This document shows positions 54,130 to 63,371 of a stretch of 64,000 bases of DNA, in pieces. Position 1 is the stretch's first letter. The number at the start of each line of letters is the position of its first letter. The translations under genes and the position numbers were made by a program. Under the pieces are notes generated by a model, which was not told where the DNA came from, searched no databases, and worked only from the letters and a program-made list of their open reading frames with translations. Source of the stretch: Bacillota bacterium (GTDB lineage: Bacteria > Bacillota > Clostridia > Acetivibrionales > DTU013). Location: NCBI GenBank assembly GCA_023409735.1, contig JAEYRB010000007.1, positions 62,001 through 126,000 of the forward strand. Direction: 5' to 3'.

Positions 54130-55683
54130 ATGTTAATAGAGAAAACGATCGGACAGGTCCTGCAGCAGACGGCACAGGCAAACCCGGACTCCGAGGCGGT
54201 GTGCGACGCAGAGCGGAGGTTGACATACAGGGAGCTTGACCAGTTGGTGGATCTGTGCGCAAGAGCTCTATTGGCTCGAGGGGTATACAAAGGAACACAT
54301 GTGGGGATCTGGGCACGGGAAACGGTACAGACGCTGGTCTGCTTCTATGCTTTATGGAGGATCGGTGCCGTTGTTGTACCACTTTGTACGGTCTATACAT
54401 CACAGGAACTGCTACTGTGTCTGGATGCAGCCGATGTATCAGTACTATTGGTTGGCACGGGACATAAGGAGAACTGCTTTACAGATATGGAAGCACAGCT
54501 CCCAAAGCACATCCACATCATCCCAATTGCCACCTTTGCATTCCTGCAGACACTCTGCAGGGATGCAGAACGAGTCTCATGCGAAGCACTCAGAGAGGCT
54601 GCTTGTTGCGTTACTCCTGAGGACTGTGATACAATTCTCTTTACGTCAGGCTCTACAGGCACAGCAAAGCCGGTCATCACTACACACCTTTCCCGTGTCA
54701 ATATCCTGGCTGAGCAAGCCAAAGCACTGGAGACTAAGAAGCAAGACAGGTTTTGTTCGGTATTGCCGATGTACCACTGTTTTTCCATAACAGCAACCGT
54801 TCTCGCTGCTATGTATGCAGGTGCATGTGTATGCTTTCCGGCAGATACGCATACACGTACAATACTCAAACTGATCGAGGCACAAAGGTGCACTATACTG
54901 ACAGCGGTACCGACACTTTTTTCTGCCCTGTTATATCGGCTTGAGCAGGAAGCTTTTGATGTTTCCTCCCTTCGTACCGGTATGATCGGGGGCTCGACAT
55001 ACACTACGGAATTTTTTATTCGCCTCTGCCAGCATTTTTCCATGACGCTGCTGCCCTCACTTGGACTTAGTGAGGCGACTGCAGGCATCACCACCGGAAG
55101 CTTATACGATCCTATCTCCGTTCGTGCTGCAACGATTGGAAAATTCTTTTCGTGCATTGAGGGAAGCATAAGAGATCCGAAGACAAAGGAAGAATTGCCC
55201 ACAGGGCAAACCGGCGAAATATGTGTTCGCGGTGTCGGTGTTATGAAGGGTTATTATCTCCAGCCTGAGGCAACCCATGCTGTTATCGATCCTGATGGAT
55301 GGCTCCACACGGGCGACCTGGGATGGGTAGATGCATCCGGCTATGTCACTTATGCAGGAAGAATAAAAGAACTTATTATCCGCGGTGGAGAAAATATTTC
55401 TCCGGTAGAGATCGAAAGGATACTGCTTGGAGACAGCAGAATCCGGCAAGTAAAGGTAATCGGTGTACCAGATGATCATTATACGGAGGAAATCTGTGCT
55501 TGCGTTACCGCCAGTACACCATTGACAGACAATGCTGTACGAGAGATCGTCCGGCAGCAAGCTGCATACTACAAGGTTCCTAAGTATGTTATGTTTTGGG
55601 ATGAGTTTCCAATGACATGCACCGGAAAGATCAATCTGAAGGAATTAAAGAAACAAGCTGTACGCTCACTTAAACTATATTAA
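54130..55683 (+). CDS. AMP-forming acyl-CoA synthetase/ligase
   Basis: A 517-residue ANL-superfamily enzyme that activates a carboxylic acid to its CoA ester with ATP. The P-loop ILFTSGSTGTAKPV (about 174-187), LSEATAGITTG, GWLHTGDLGWVDASGYVTYAGR and IKELIIRGGENISPVEIE are visible, and Lys500 in TGKINLKEL is the adenylation lysine. In an operon with a CoA-transferase, dehydrogenase and Etf, it likely primes the cycle with the first CoA ester, as CarB does. Related enzymes such as CaiC act on carnitine derivatives. The acid is not known. It starts at the base after the etfA stop. Confidence 0.9.
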   Translation: MLIEKTIGQVLQQTAQANPDSEAVCDAERRLTYRELDQLVDLCARALLARGVYKGTHVGIWARETVQTLVCFYALWRIGAVVVPLCTVYTSQELLLCLDAADVSVLLVGTGHKENCFTDMEAQLPKHIHIIPIATFAFLQTLCRDAERVSCEALREAACCVTPEDCDTILFTSGSTGTAKPVITTHLSRVNILAEQAKALETKKQDRFCSVLPMYHCFSITATVLAAMYAGACVCFPADTHTRTILKLIEAQRCTILTAVPTLFSALLYRLEQEAFDVSSLRTGMIGGSTYTTEFFIRLCQHFSMTLLPSLGLSEATAGITTGSLYDPISVRAATIGKFFSCIEGSIRDPKTKEELPTGQTGEICVRGVGVMKGYYLQPEATHAVIDPDGWLHTGDLGWVDASGYVTYAGRIKELIIRGGENISPVEIERILLGDSRIRQVKVIGVPDDHYTEEICACVTASTPLTDNAVREIVRQQAAYYKVPKYVMFWDEFPMTCTGKINLKELKKQAVRSLKLY

Positions 55684-55696
55684 TGATGGAGGAGAC

Positions 55697-56932
55697 ATGA
55701 AGACTCGTAATCGTTGGTTTTTTGTATGGATCGGCGTCATCGTCCTATTTTTTGCCGGTATGGTCTATGCATGGAGTATACTTTCCAGTCCCATTGCTCG
55801 GGAATTCCCGGATTGGAGTATGGCCGGCCTTTCGCTGACATTCACGATTGTTATGATATTATTCTGTATTGGGTGTATGGCAGGCGGCTTCCTGTCAAAG
55901 AAGCTCAGCCAGAAGTACTATCTCTGGATATCGGCAGTGCTGTTTCTTGCAGGATTTATAATTTCTGCAAACGCTTATACATTTTTGACACTCTATCTCG
56001 GCTTCGGTGTGATCTGCGGCTTTGCCTCAGGTTTTTCCTATAACGCAGTAATGGGTACAGTTGGGAAATGGTTCCCGGATAAGCAGGGACTGATCTCAGG
56101 AATATTACTGATGGGATTTGGAATCAGCAGCTTTTTGATCGGAAAGCTATATCAAGCCTTAACACCGGAAGCAATCGGTGCTTGGAGGCAGTCATTTACG
56201 GTACTGGGCATAATTACTGCTATTGCTCTGGCAGTCTGCGGTTTCTTTTTAGAAAAGCCCGGTGATAGCTTCCAACCGCCCGCAGCAAAGTCTCAGAAAA
56301 AGCGCTATGTGAATCCGGTGTCGATAGAGGCTGAAACTCTGGTCATGCTGAAAAAACCGAGCTTCTGGTTGTATTACATTTGGGCAATTATGCTTAGTGC
56401 CGCCGGGCTTGCACTCGTTTCACAGGCAAGTGGTATTGCAAGAGAGGTTGGAACAAACGTTTCAGCCGGGACTATTGCAACAGTTGTAGGCCTTATTTCA
56501 ATTTTCAACGGAATAGGACGCGTAATTTTTGGGGGTTTGTTTGACAAGCTTGGCAGAAGTGCTATCATGCAGAGCGTAAATATTGCCTTTATCCTGGCAG
56601 GCTTGGTTCTGATAACAGCGTTGAAGACCGGAAGCTTTGCTGTATTGATTTTGGGCTTTATCATAGGAGGGTTTGCCTATGGAGGTGTTACACCGACAAA
56701 TTCAGCCTTTATCAGCTCTTACTATGGAATAAAGAACTATTCTATGAACTTTTCAGTTATCAACACCAATTTAATTATTGCTTCCTTCGGCAGTGCTATT
56801 GCAGGCGCACTCTATGATGCATCACGATCCTATATGAGCACCTACCTGATGATAGGAATACTGGCGGTATTGGGTATCATACTATCTCTGGGAATCAATA
56901 TCAGTGACAGAAGGACATTGAACCGTGGGTAA
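55697..56932 (+). CDS. MFS transporter, oxalate/formate antiporter-like (OFA family)
   Basis: A 411-residue major facilitator with about 12 membrane segments; the first is MKTRNRWFFVWIGVIVLFFAG-like and an OFA-like WSILSSPIAREFPDWSM follows. The loop between helices 2 and 3 and the central cytoplasmic loop (SQKKRYVNPVSIEAETLVMLKK, in part) are positioned normally. As the last gene of the operon it probably imports the carboxylate substrate or exchanges it for the reduced product. A GGAGG site precedes the ATG. Confidence 0.85.
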   Translation: MKTRNRWFFVWIGVIVLFFAGMVYAWSILSSPIAREFPDWSMAGLSLTFTIVMILFCIGCMAGGFLSKKLSQKYYLWISAVLFLAGFIISANAYTFLTLYLGFGVICGFASGFSYNAVMGTVGKWFPDKQGLISGILLMGFGISSFLIGKLYQALTPEAIGAWRQSFTVLGIITAIALAVCGFFLEKPGDSFQPPAAKSQKKRYVNPVSIEAETLVMLKKPSFWLYYIWAIMLSAAGLALVSQASGIAREVGTNVSAGTIATVVGLISIFNGIGRVIFGGLFDKLGRSAIMQSVNIAFILAGLVLITALKTGSFAVLILGFIIGGFAYGGVTPTNSAFISSYYGIKNYSMNFSVINTNLIIASFGSAIAGALYDASRSYMSTYLMIGILAVLGIILSLGINISDRRTLNRG

Positions 56933-56940
56933 TATAACTT

Positions 56941-57189
56941 TTAAGCATACAATGCAGCATCACATATCAGGTCGGAATAATTAGGGATGCAGGAACAATT
57001 AATCAAAATGACAATGCTTAAGCTTTCTGCCTCCCTGTATCTCCTTATCACATTCAACAACAATGAGATGAACCATATCTCGCTCCTGGTAAGGAATGTG
57101 TCAACCCATCCTGCTATCTTCGGGTACCATTGGTACTCTGCCTTGTAGCCGAAGCTGACGTATTGAGCAGTCTTTTTTGTACAAAGCAT
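56941..57189 (-). other. Small ORF of doubtful status between the enoate operon and opp genes
   Basis: An 82-codon open frame read on the minus strand, convergent with the MFS gene. The peptide (for example YVSFGYKAEYQWYPKIAGW and LNVIRRYREAESLSIVIL) has a protein-like composition but I recognise no family. It may be a remnant of a mobile or regulatory gene left at the operon edge. No Shine-Dalgarno is evident. Confidence 0.2.
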
Positions 57190-57214
57190 TTAATCGGATT
57201 AACCTTCATGCACC

Positions 57215-58210
57215 TCATGTTAACGGATGGAAACATCTAATAAACTGTCCGTCGCTAACCTCTCTTTCCTGTGGCATTTCCTTTGAACATCTCTCTTCAG
57301 CAACAGGGCAACGGTTTTTAAATGGGCATCCTTTGCTTTCTGGTGTCCAGACAGTAACTTCTGATTCTTTATCTTTCAATACCGGCAATTCTACGATTCC
57401 TTCTCTTTCCGGATCTGGAGCTGCTGTAACCAAAAGTTTTGTATAGGGATGCGCAGGATTGATAATAACCTTATTGACATCACCCCATTCAACCATATGC
57501 CCGGCATATAAAACAATAATACGATCAGCAAAGTATCGTGCAGTGGCTATATCATGAGTAATATAAATAAACGATTTATTATTTTCATTTTTCAATTTGT
57601 TCATCAGGTTTAGAATTCCAAGCCGGATTGATACATCTAACATTGAAATTGGCTCATCTGCAAATATAACCTCTGCACCGACAGACAATATTCTTGCTAA
57701 ATATGCTCTTTGTCTTTGCCCACCGGATAGCTGATGAGGATTTTTGTTTCCTTGTTCTTCTGGTGGAACTAGTCCTACCAAAGTCAAATACTCATCCATC
57801 TTCTTCTGCATGGTTATTTTGTCAGAAGGATGGTACAATTTAAGCGGCCTCTTCAGATGATAATATATATTATGCAATGGATTTAGTGAGGAAAAAGGGT
57901 CTTGGAAAATCATCTGCACCTTTTGACGATAATTTTTTAATTCCTGAGCTTTCAATTTATGAATGTCATTATTGTTAAAAGTCATCGTTCCCGATGTTGG
58001 ATTGTAAAACTTCATAGCAATCCTGCATATAGTAGATTTTCCACAACCTGATTCACCAACAATTGCTAATGCTTCACCTTTATATAACTCAAAAGTGATG
58101 CCATTTAAAGCACGTAAGGTTTTCTTCTTAGACAGGAGCGTTTTCCCGGCGATTTTAAAATCCATCACAACGTTATTTGCACTTAATATTGCTTGCTTTT
58201 CTTCTTTCAT
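57215..58210 (-). CDS. oppF: Oligopeptide-type ABC transporter ATP-binding protein OppF
   Basis: A 331-residue ATPase subunit of a peptide/nickel-type importer. Walker A GESGCGKST (about 53-61), Q-loop QMIFQDPFSSLNPLHN, signature LSGGQRQRAYLAR and Walker B EVIFADEPISMLD are intact. The C-terminal oligopeptide/dipeptide extension ends with CPFKNRCPVAEERC, a Cys cluster seen in this subfamily. Last gene of oppABCDF, 82 nt after oppD. Substrate class (peptide, nickel, sugar oligomer) is not decided by the ATPases. Confidence 0.92.
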   Translation of the reverse strand: MKEEKQAILSANNVVMDFKIAGKTLLSKKKTLRALNGITFELYKGEALAIVGESGCGKSTICRIAMKFYNPTSGTMTFNNNDIHKLKAQELKNYRQKVQMIFQDPFSSLNPLHNIYYHLKRPLKLYHPSDKITMQKKMDEYLTLVGLVPPEEQGNKNPHQLSGGQRQRAYLARILSVGAEVIFADEPISMLDVSIRLGILNLMNKLKNENNKSFIYITHDIATARYFADRIIVLYAGHMVEWGDVNKVIINPAHPYTKLLVTAAPDPEREGIVELPVLKDKESEVTVWTPESKGCPFKNRCPVAEERCSKEMPQEREVSDGQFIRCFHPLT

Positions 58211-58292
58211 TTCACACCTCGTATAATTTTATACATTGCATTTGGAAGAATAATATCTTTTCCGCCAAACATAGATGCAAATTAACTTTAAT

Positions 58293-59267
58293 CTATCCCG
58301 CCTTTAATGGATTATGGCAATAAAAAAACCCGTCCTTACTGGTGCTAATCTCCGGCTCCTTTGTAAAGCATTCATTACATGTTCTAAAACAACGATCCTG
58401 AAATCTGCACCCTTCAGGAATGGCTTGTAAATTCAATGGGATTCCAGGTATGCCTTCCATATACTTCACTTCCCCTTTTAAAGAAGGAAATGAATTTTTC
58501 AAGCCGTATGTATATGGATGTTTGGGATCATGGAGAATATTCTCTGTAGAAGACTGTTCCACGATCTTACCGGCATACATAATACCTATTGTGTCGCAAA
58601 ATTCCATCATCAAACTGATATCATGTGTAATGAAAAAAATAGAAAATTTCAATTCTTTTTTCAGGTCGTAAATACACTGTAAAATATCCCTTTGTACTAC
58701 AGTATCAAGTGCGGTTGTAGGCTCATCTAATATAAGTAGCTTTGGACCCAGCGCTAATGCCATTGCAATAACTGCTCTCTGACGCATACCACCCGAATAC
58801 TGATGAGGATAATCCTTTAATCTTTCCGCCGGGATACCTACAACTGATAAAAGCTCTTCAGCCTTCTTTCTGGAAACATTTTTATCATTGGTGATCCCAT
58901 GATACCTGAATATTTCAAAAAATTGCTTTTCCATTGTTATTACTGGATTCAGACAGTTCATAGCCGATTGAAATACCATGGCTATCTCTCTCCAGCGTAA
59001 TTGCTGAACTTTATTTTCTTTCATACTTACAATATCATTTCCCTCAAAAATAATCTGACCACCTGATATTAACGCCGGAGGCCTGTGTAATCTCATAAGA
59101 GAGTAGGCAATCGTACTCTTGCCGCAACCGGATTCTCCAGCCAAGCCAAAGCTTTGACCCTCCTTTATTGAAAAGCTGACATCATCTACTGCTCTGACAT
59201 GTCCCCCTTTTGTAGTTACATAATCCACACAAAGTCCTTTTACCGTTAATAAATCACTCATCTTCAA
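58293..59267 (-). CDS. oppD: Oligopeptide-type ABC transporter ATP-binding protein OppD
   Basis: A 324-residue ATPase with Walker A GESGCGKST, Q-loop MVFQSAMNCLNPVI, signature YSGGMRQRAVIAMAL and Walker B LLILDEPTTALD. The C-terminal extension has CRFQDRCFRTCNEC. Start ambiguous: a TTG at 59267 has ideal spacing (7 nt) from GGAAGGA, while an ATG at 59261 would be 13 nt away; the TTG is reported. It lies 23 nt after oppC and pairs with OppF as a heterodimer. Confidence 0.92.
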   Translation of the reverse strand: MKMSDLLTVKGLCVDYVTTKGGHVRAVDDVSFSIKEGQSFGLAGESGCGKSTIAYSLMRLHRPPALISGGQIIFEGNDIVSMKENKVQQLRWREIAMVFQSAMNCLNPVITMEKQFFEIFRYHGITNDKNVSRKKAEELLSVVGIPAERLKDYPHQYSGGMRQRAVIAMALALGPKLLILDEPTTALDTVVQRDILQCIYDLKKELKFSIFFITHDISLMMEFCDTIGIMYAGKIVEQSSTENILHDPKHPYTYGLKNSFPSLKGEVKYMEGIPGIPLNLQAIPEGCRFQDRCFRTCNECFTKEPEISTSKDGFFYCHNPLKAG

Positions 59268-59290
59268 ATGCTCTTCCTTCCCATTTGATG

Positions 59291-60214
59291 TTATACAGTT
59301 ATTTTTCTCATACTCTTTGCCTGTATTTTCTTTACTTTGTAATAAGCTCTCATGATTCTTTGTGCTTTCAATTTGGGATTTGATATTTCATCGATTGAAA
59401 AATTGATTAATGTAAGTCCTGCACCAAACAAAACAATTCCGGAAATTGGCCCTATTAATTCCCACCATGCACCGCTTGTCAGTGCTCCGGATTTATTAGC
59501 ATTAAATAGCATTATTCCCCATGTGCACGAAAGTGGGTCACCGAATCCAATAAACTCAAGAGTAGCACTAGCCATAATAGCATAAATCAGTGTGCTGACA
59601 AAGGCTGAACTTATGATAGATAGCATGTTAGGCATAATCTCCATAAACATGATTCTAAGCTTTGATTCTCCTAATGTTTCAGCAGAATAAACAAATTCTC
59701 GGTTTCTTAAACTCATTGTTTGGGCACGAAGTACACGAGCATTCCATGGCCATGAAGTCAACCCGATAATGACAGAAATCAAGAATGGTGATACACCGTC
59801 TAGAAGTGCTGCAACGATAAGCAACAACACTATATTGGGTATAACCATGATAATGTTTATTATTGTTGAAATTACATTATCAAACCACCCTCCAAAATAG
59901 CCTGAGCTGATTCCAAAAATGATTCCTAAAAGCACGGTAAGAATACCGGCAAATATACCAACCAGGATTGAAACGCGGCCACCATACAAGGTTTGAGCGA
60001 ATACATCATTACCCAATTGGGTTGTACCTAATATATGCGTTTGTGAGGGTGGGCTGTGATATTCTCCTTCAAATCTATTGGTAGGATCAATACTCGTAAA
60101 CAAGCCTGCTCCAATGGTAAGGAGAAGAATTATAATTACCAGAATAGTTCCAATGCTTGTTTTGGGACTATTTCTAAAAAAGCGCATTATATTACTATCC
60201 CATATTTTTCTCAT
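59291..60214 (-). CDS. oppC: Oligopeptide-type ABC transporter permease OppC
   Basis: A 307-residue permease with an N-terminal helix (about 20-42), the OppC-type extracytoplasmic segment (HILGTTQLGNDVFAQTLYGGR) and four to five further helices. The EAA loop that contacts the ATPase is NREFVYSAETLGESKLRIMF. Spacing to oppB is 23 nt and to oppD 23 nt, so all are co-transcribed. It makes the membrane channel with OppB. Confidence 0.92.
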   Translation of the reverse strand: MRKIWDSNIMRFFRNSPKTSIGTILVIIILLLTIGAGLFTSIDPTNRFEGEYHSPPSQTHILGTTQLGNDVFAQTLYGGRVSILVGIFAGILTVLLGIIFGISSGYFGGWFDNVISTIINIIMVIPNIVLLLIVAALLDGVSPFLISVIIGLTSWPWNARVLRAQTMSLRNREFVYSAETLGESKLRIMFMEIMPNMLSIISSAFVSTLIYAIMASATLEFIGFGDPLSCTWGIMLFNANKSGALTSGAWWELIGPISGIVLFGAGLTLINFSIDEISNPKLKAQRIMRAYYKVKKIQAKSMRKITV

Positions 60215-60237
60215 ATACTCTCTGTCTCCTTTTACCG

Positions 60238-61236
60238 TTAGTTTCCGTCAACACCCTGCCTTCGAGTTCTTGGGTCTAGGATCATAATACTTATGTCTGC
60301 AATAAAGTTAGCCGTAAGCATCACTATAGTTGTCATGAGCAGTATACCTTGCATTAAAGGATAATCTCTTCTGCTAATAGCCATGACCATAATTTGGCCT
60401 AAACCAGGATAATTAAAAACCTGTTCGACTATTAAAGAGCCGCCTAATAAAAAGCCTATCTGCATAGCAAGTGATGTAACAACAGGTAAAAGCGCATTTC
60501 TTGCACCGTAGCCAAACATGATTTTCTTGTCAGGCACACCTTTGGCAATTCCCATAACAATATAATCTTCACCAAGCTGGTTGATCATATTTGCTCTCAT
60601 GCCCATAATTCCTCCCATGCCTGTAATAATAACCGCAAGCACAGGTAAGAACGCATGATAAGCAACATCACCCATGTATTGAAAAATATTATCAGGTATA
60701 AAAAGCGGGGTTACAGCATAACCTCTCGGAAAAATGCCTGTAAATGCAAGTGCCATACTTAAAATAATTGCAGTGATAACCGAAGGAATGTTAGCCATAA
60801 TTTGTCCGCCAACGGTCAATGCCGTATCAAATCTGCTTCCGCGTTTCCAGGCAACAAAAATACCAAGTAGTGTATTTATAATAAATCCGAGAACTAAAGC
60901 CGTTCCTAAAAGGAATACCGTCCATCTCACTCCACGCCCCGTAGCTTCCAGTACCGTCTGTGGGAAGAAAGTAAAGGAAACACCCCAATTGCCTTTAAAA
61001 ATACTTGCAATATAATTAAAAAAGCTTATCAAAACAGGTGTCTGGGTATCGTATCCAAACAATTTCTCTACCGCAGCTATTGTAGCATTATCAACAACGC
61101 CGCCAGATTTATAAAGGTTTGATAAAAACATCTGAACAGGATTTCCCGGCATCATGCGAGGAAGAAAAAAGTTTAATGCCAAAGCCCCAAAGAACGCTAT
61201 AATATAGAACCATAACCTTTTTATAGTGTATTTCAC
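60238..61236 (-). CDS. oppB: Oligopeptide-type ABC transporter permease OppB
   Basis: A 332-residue permease with six membrane helices and the EAA loop EDYIVMGIAKGVPDKKIMFG. The start was placed at a GTG (61236) that yields the usual MKYTIKRLWFYI start and lies 5-6 nt after GAGGA; the open frame extends to 61266. The N-terminal segment between helices 1 and 2 contains FLPRMMPGNPVQMF, typical of OppB/DppB. It is separated from oppA by a 13-bp hairpin. Confidence 0.9.
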   Translation of the reverse strand: MKYTIKRLWFYIIAFFGALALNFFLPRMMPGNPVQMFLSNLYKSGGVVDNATIAAVEKLFGYDTQTPVLISFFNYIASIFKGNWGVSFTFFPQTVLEATGRGVRWTVFLLGTALVLGFIINTLLGIFVAWKRGSRFDTALTVGGQIMANIPSVITAIILSMALAFTGIFPRGYAVTPLFIPDNIFQYMGDVAYHAFLPVLAVIITGMGGIMGMRANMINQLGEDYIVMGIAKGVPDKKIMFGYGARNALLPVVTSLAMQIGFLLGGSLIVEQVFNYPGLGQIMVMAISRRDYPLMQGILLMTTIVMLTANFIADISIMILDPRTRRQGVDGN

Positions 61237-61325
61237 AGGTATCCTCACCCTCCAAGTATATGGCATTCGGGTAAAATTCCGGAATTACAATGCATAACGT
61301 ATTAATCGTTTAACTGTTAGAATAT

Positions 61326-61360
61326 CAGGTATGGCATAAGTAAAACCTATGCCATACCTG
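61326..61360 (-). terminator. Strong intercistronic hairpin between oppA and oppB
   Basis: A perfect 13-bp stem CAGGTATGGCATA/TATGCCATACCTG with a 9-nt loop lies 12 nt after the oppA stop. There is no T-run, so it more likely stabilises the oppA end of the mRNA or causes partial termination, giving more binding protein than permease. Confidence 0.7.
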
Positions 61361-61372
61361 AAAGTTAATTAA

Positions 61373-63070
61373 TTATTTCTTTACAGGCTTTAAGGCAAAA
61401 AGCTGTAAAAGTTTTGAGTCATGTTGAACACATGCAGGATTACATATTACATTATTTGCAGTAGCCCAGCCTGTAAATCTGCTTGTGTTATAAACAACCC
61501 AGTTTCCATTGTAGAATATTGGAACATTAATCATATTTTTTGCAAAATGTTGCTCTATCTTAGCGGTTATTGATTTTAATTCAGCATCTTTTGCAGTTGG
61601 CATCTTAGCGACTAAAGCTGTCATCTCATCACTAGCATAGTTGTTCATGGTAATTGTCCACCAGGTATCTGTTTTGATTCTTGTCTGATCACCAATTGTG
61701 TCATAGTAGAATTTATAAGGATCTCCGGAAATACCGTATCCACCGTAAAGAATATCATGCTTGCCCGATTTCCAGCTTTCAATATACATTGCAAGATCTA
61801 TAGCTTTTGCTGTTGCATTGATGCCTGCTTTTTTAAGGCCTTGTGCAACAATTGCAGCACCATCATTCCAATCAGTCCAGCCTGAAGGTGATGTAATTTC
61901 AAATGCAAGCTTAGAGCCATCCGGGTTTTCAAGGAATCCATCTTTGTTAACATCCTTGTATCCGGCATCTGCCAATATCTTTTTAGCTGCATTAATGTCA
62001 TATTTGGTATACTTAGCTAACTCAGCCTGTGCAGTTTTATCAGCGTATCCCAATAATGCCGGCGGTAAACCTGTTACAGGAGGAACATCCTTTGAAAGGT
62101 ATCCATACACAGCTGAATTATTTATACCTACTCTATCAACACATAATGATACTGCTCTTCTGAAATTAACATCTTTAAATGCCTTTAAGGTATCTGCATT
62201 TTCATCCATAAAGTTGAATGCAAGTCTTACACCATCGTTTTTGCCATACCAGAATTTTCTGTCCGGATCGCCTTGTACATAGTTCTTTTCCGCATCTGGT
62301 ATAAGTATATGTGCCCAGTCGATAGCACCTGTTTGAAGTAATGTAAGTGCTGCCTGGTTACCATTGAATTGCGGGAATCGAAGTTCGTCAACTTTTAGGT
62401 TTTTACCATTCCAATATTTTGGATTCCTACTAAGTACAATCATTTCAGGTGTAAAGTACTTAACCTTTGAGAATGCTCCTGTAACCACGGGATCTTTATC
62501 TACATAAGTCGCAGGGTCTTTTACCTTTGAATAAATATGTTCAGGCAACATATAAACCTGGAAAGGTATAGTAGCACGCCAAAAACGATTCGCTTCTTTC
62601 ATGGTAATTTTAACTGTATATTTGTCAACTACTTTAACAGAAGCGATTTTTCCCTTTACATCGCCATGATCCCACCAACCGTTTCTATCTATCTCGGGAT
62701 ATGTTTTAGGATAATTGTAGGTAAAAGCAACATCATTTGCAGTAAAATCTTTACCATCGCTCCACTTAACGCCTTTTCTGACATACACCGTAAGGGTTTT
62801 ATAGTCGGGTTCAGTAACAATCTTCTCAGCGAGCCAAGGTGTCTCCTTATTATTGTTGAAACTATCGAAAATAACCAATGGTTCAAACATAAATCCCAAT
62901 GCAGCATGTCTTGCATTGTTGATATTCGGGTTAAAGTTTCTTACCCAACCATTGCTCTCCTCTGACATAATTGTTAGAAAAGCAGGTTTACTCGCTGCGC
63001 TTACCATTGAAGTCATGGATAATGTTAGTACAACAACTAACAGCATTGTGATAATTTTTTTACTTTTCAC
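61373..63070 (-). CDS. oppA: Oligopeptide-type extracellular solute-binding protein OppA
   Basis: A 565-residue family 5 solute-binding protein. The N-terminal signal (MKSKKIITMLLVVVLTLSM, then VSAASKPAF) has no Cys, so it is not a lipoprotein by the usual lipobox rule; a Sec signal with an Ala-x-Ala type cut near residue 24-26 is expected. Family blocks: WLAEKIVTEPDYKTLTVYVR, KGVKWSDGKDFTANDVAFT and NFRRAVSLCVDRVGINN. Start is a GTG preceded by GGGAGGG. First gene of the opp operon. The substrate is not indicated; it could be a peptide or another oligomer. Confidence 0.92.
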   Translation of the reverse strand: MKSKKIITMLLVVVLTLSMTSMVSAASKPAFLTIMSEESNGWVRNFNPNINNARHAALGFMFEPLVIFDSFNNNKETPWLAEKIVTEPDYKTLTVYVRKGVKWSDGKDFTANDVAFTYNYPKTYPEIDRNGWWDHGDVKGKIASVKVVDKYTVKITMKEANRFWRATIPFQVYMLPEHIYSKVKDPATYVDKDPVVTGAFSKVKYFTPEMIVLSRNPKYWNGKNLKVDELRFPQFNGNQAALTLLQTGAIDWAHILIPDAEKNYVQGDPDRKFWYGKNDGVRLAFNFMDENADTLKAFKDVNFRRAVSLCVDRVGINNSAVYGYLSKDVPPVTGLPPALLGYADKTAQAELAKYTKYDINAAKKILADAGYKDVNKDGFLENPDGSKLAFEITSPSGWTDWNDGAAIVAQGLKKAGINATAKAIDLAMYIESWKSGKHDILYGGYGISGDPYKFYYDTIGDQTRIKTDTWWTITMNNYASDEMTALVAKMPTAKDAELKSITAKIEQHFAKNMINVPIFYNGNWVVYNTSRFTGWATANNVICNPACVQHDSKLLQLFALKPVKK

Positions 63071-63371
63071 AGTTACCCTCCCTATAAAATTTCATTTACA
63101 AAATAAATATATTACTATGTTATGGTAATAATGACCATTTCTATTGATTAATCCAATATAAATTGAAGGTGCTGAGCAGTCATACTGAGAGCTGAAAATC
63201 TTCATAGGGAAAAAGATACACACTGTTTCGGTTGTCCATTTGATTTCCTACTTTATTTATTTGAGTCTCTATAAAAGGGTATAAAAAAGCGGATTATTTT
63301 CATTAGAAAAAACACCCGCTGATTTATTCATTTCTATCCCTGTCTAATCCTCAATGAATTGACGCGTCATG
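63071..63371. other. Upstream region of oppA
   Basis: A 301-nt gap that should hold the opp promoter and contains the terminator of the DUF362 gene at 63282-63320. A near-palindromic AT-rich stretch (TATTACTATGTTATGGTAATA, about 63109-63129) lies 40-60 nt upstream of the oppA start and could be an operator. Otherwise nothing recognised. Confidence 0.35.
63282..63320 (-). terminator. Terminator of the DUF362 gene
   Basis: On the minus strand AGCGG...CCGCT closes an inner TTTTC-TAAT-GAAAA stem and is followed by TTTTTTAT. It lies about 50 nt past the DUF362 stop and before the oppA promoter region. Confidence 0.75.

Noticed and set aside
54393..55202. A 269-codon antisense frame within the CoA-ligase gene
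   Set aside because: The plus-strand frame carries all ANL motifs; the antisense frame is a by-product of its composition.
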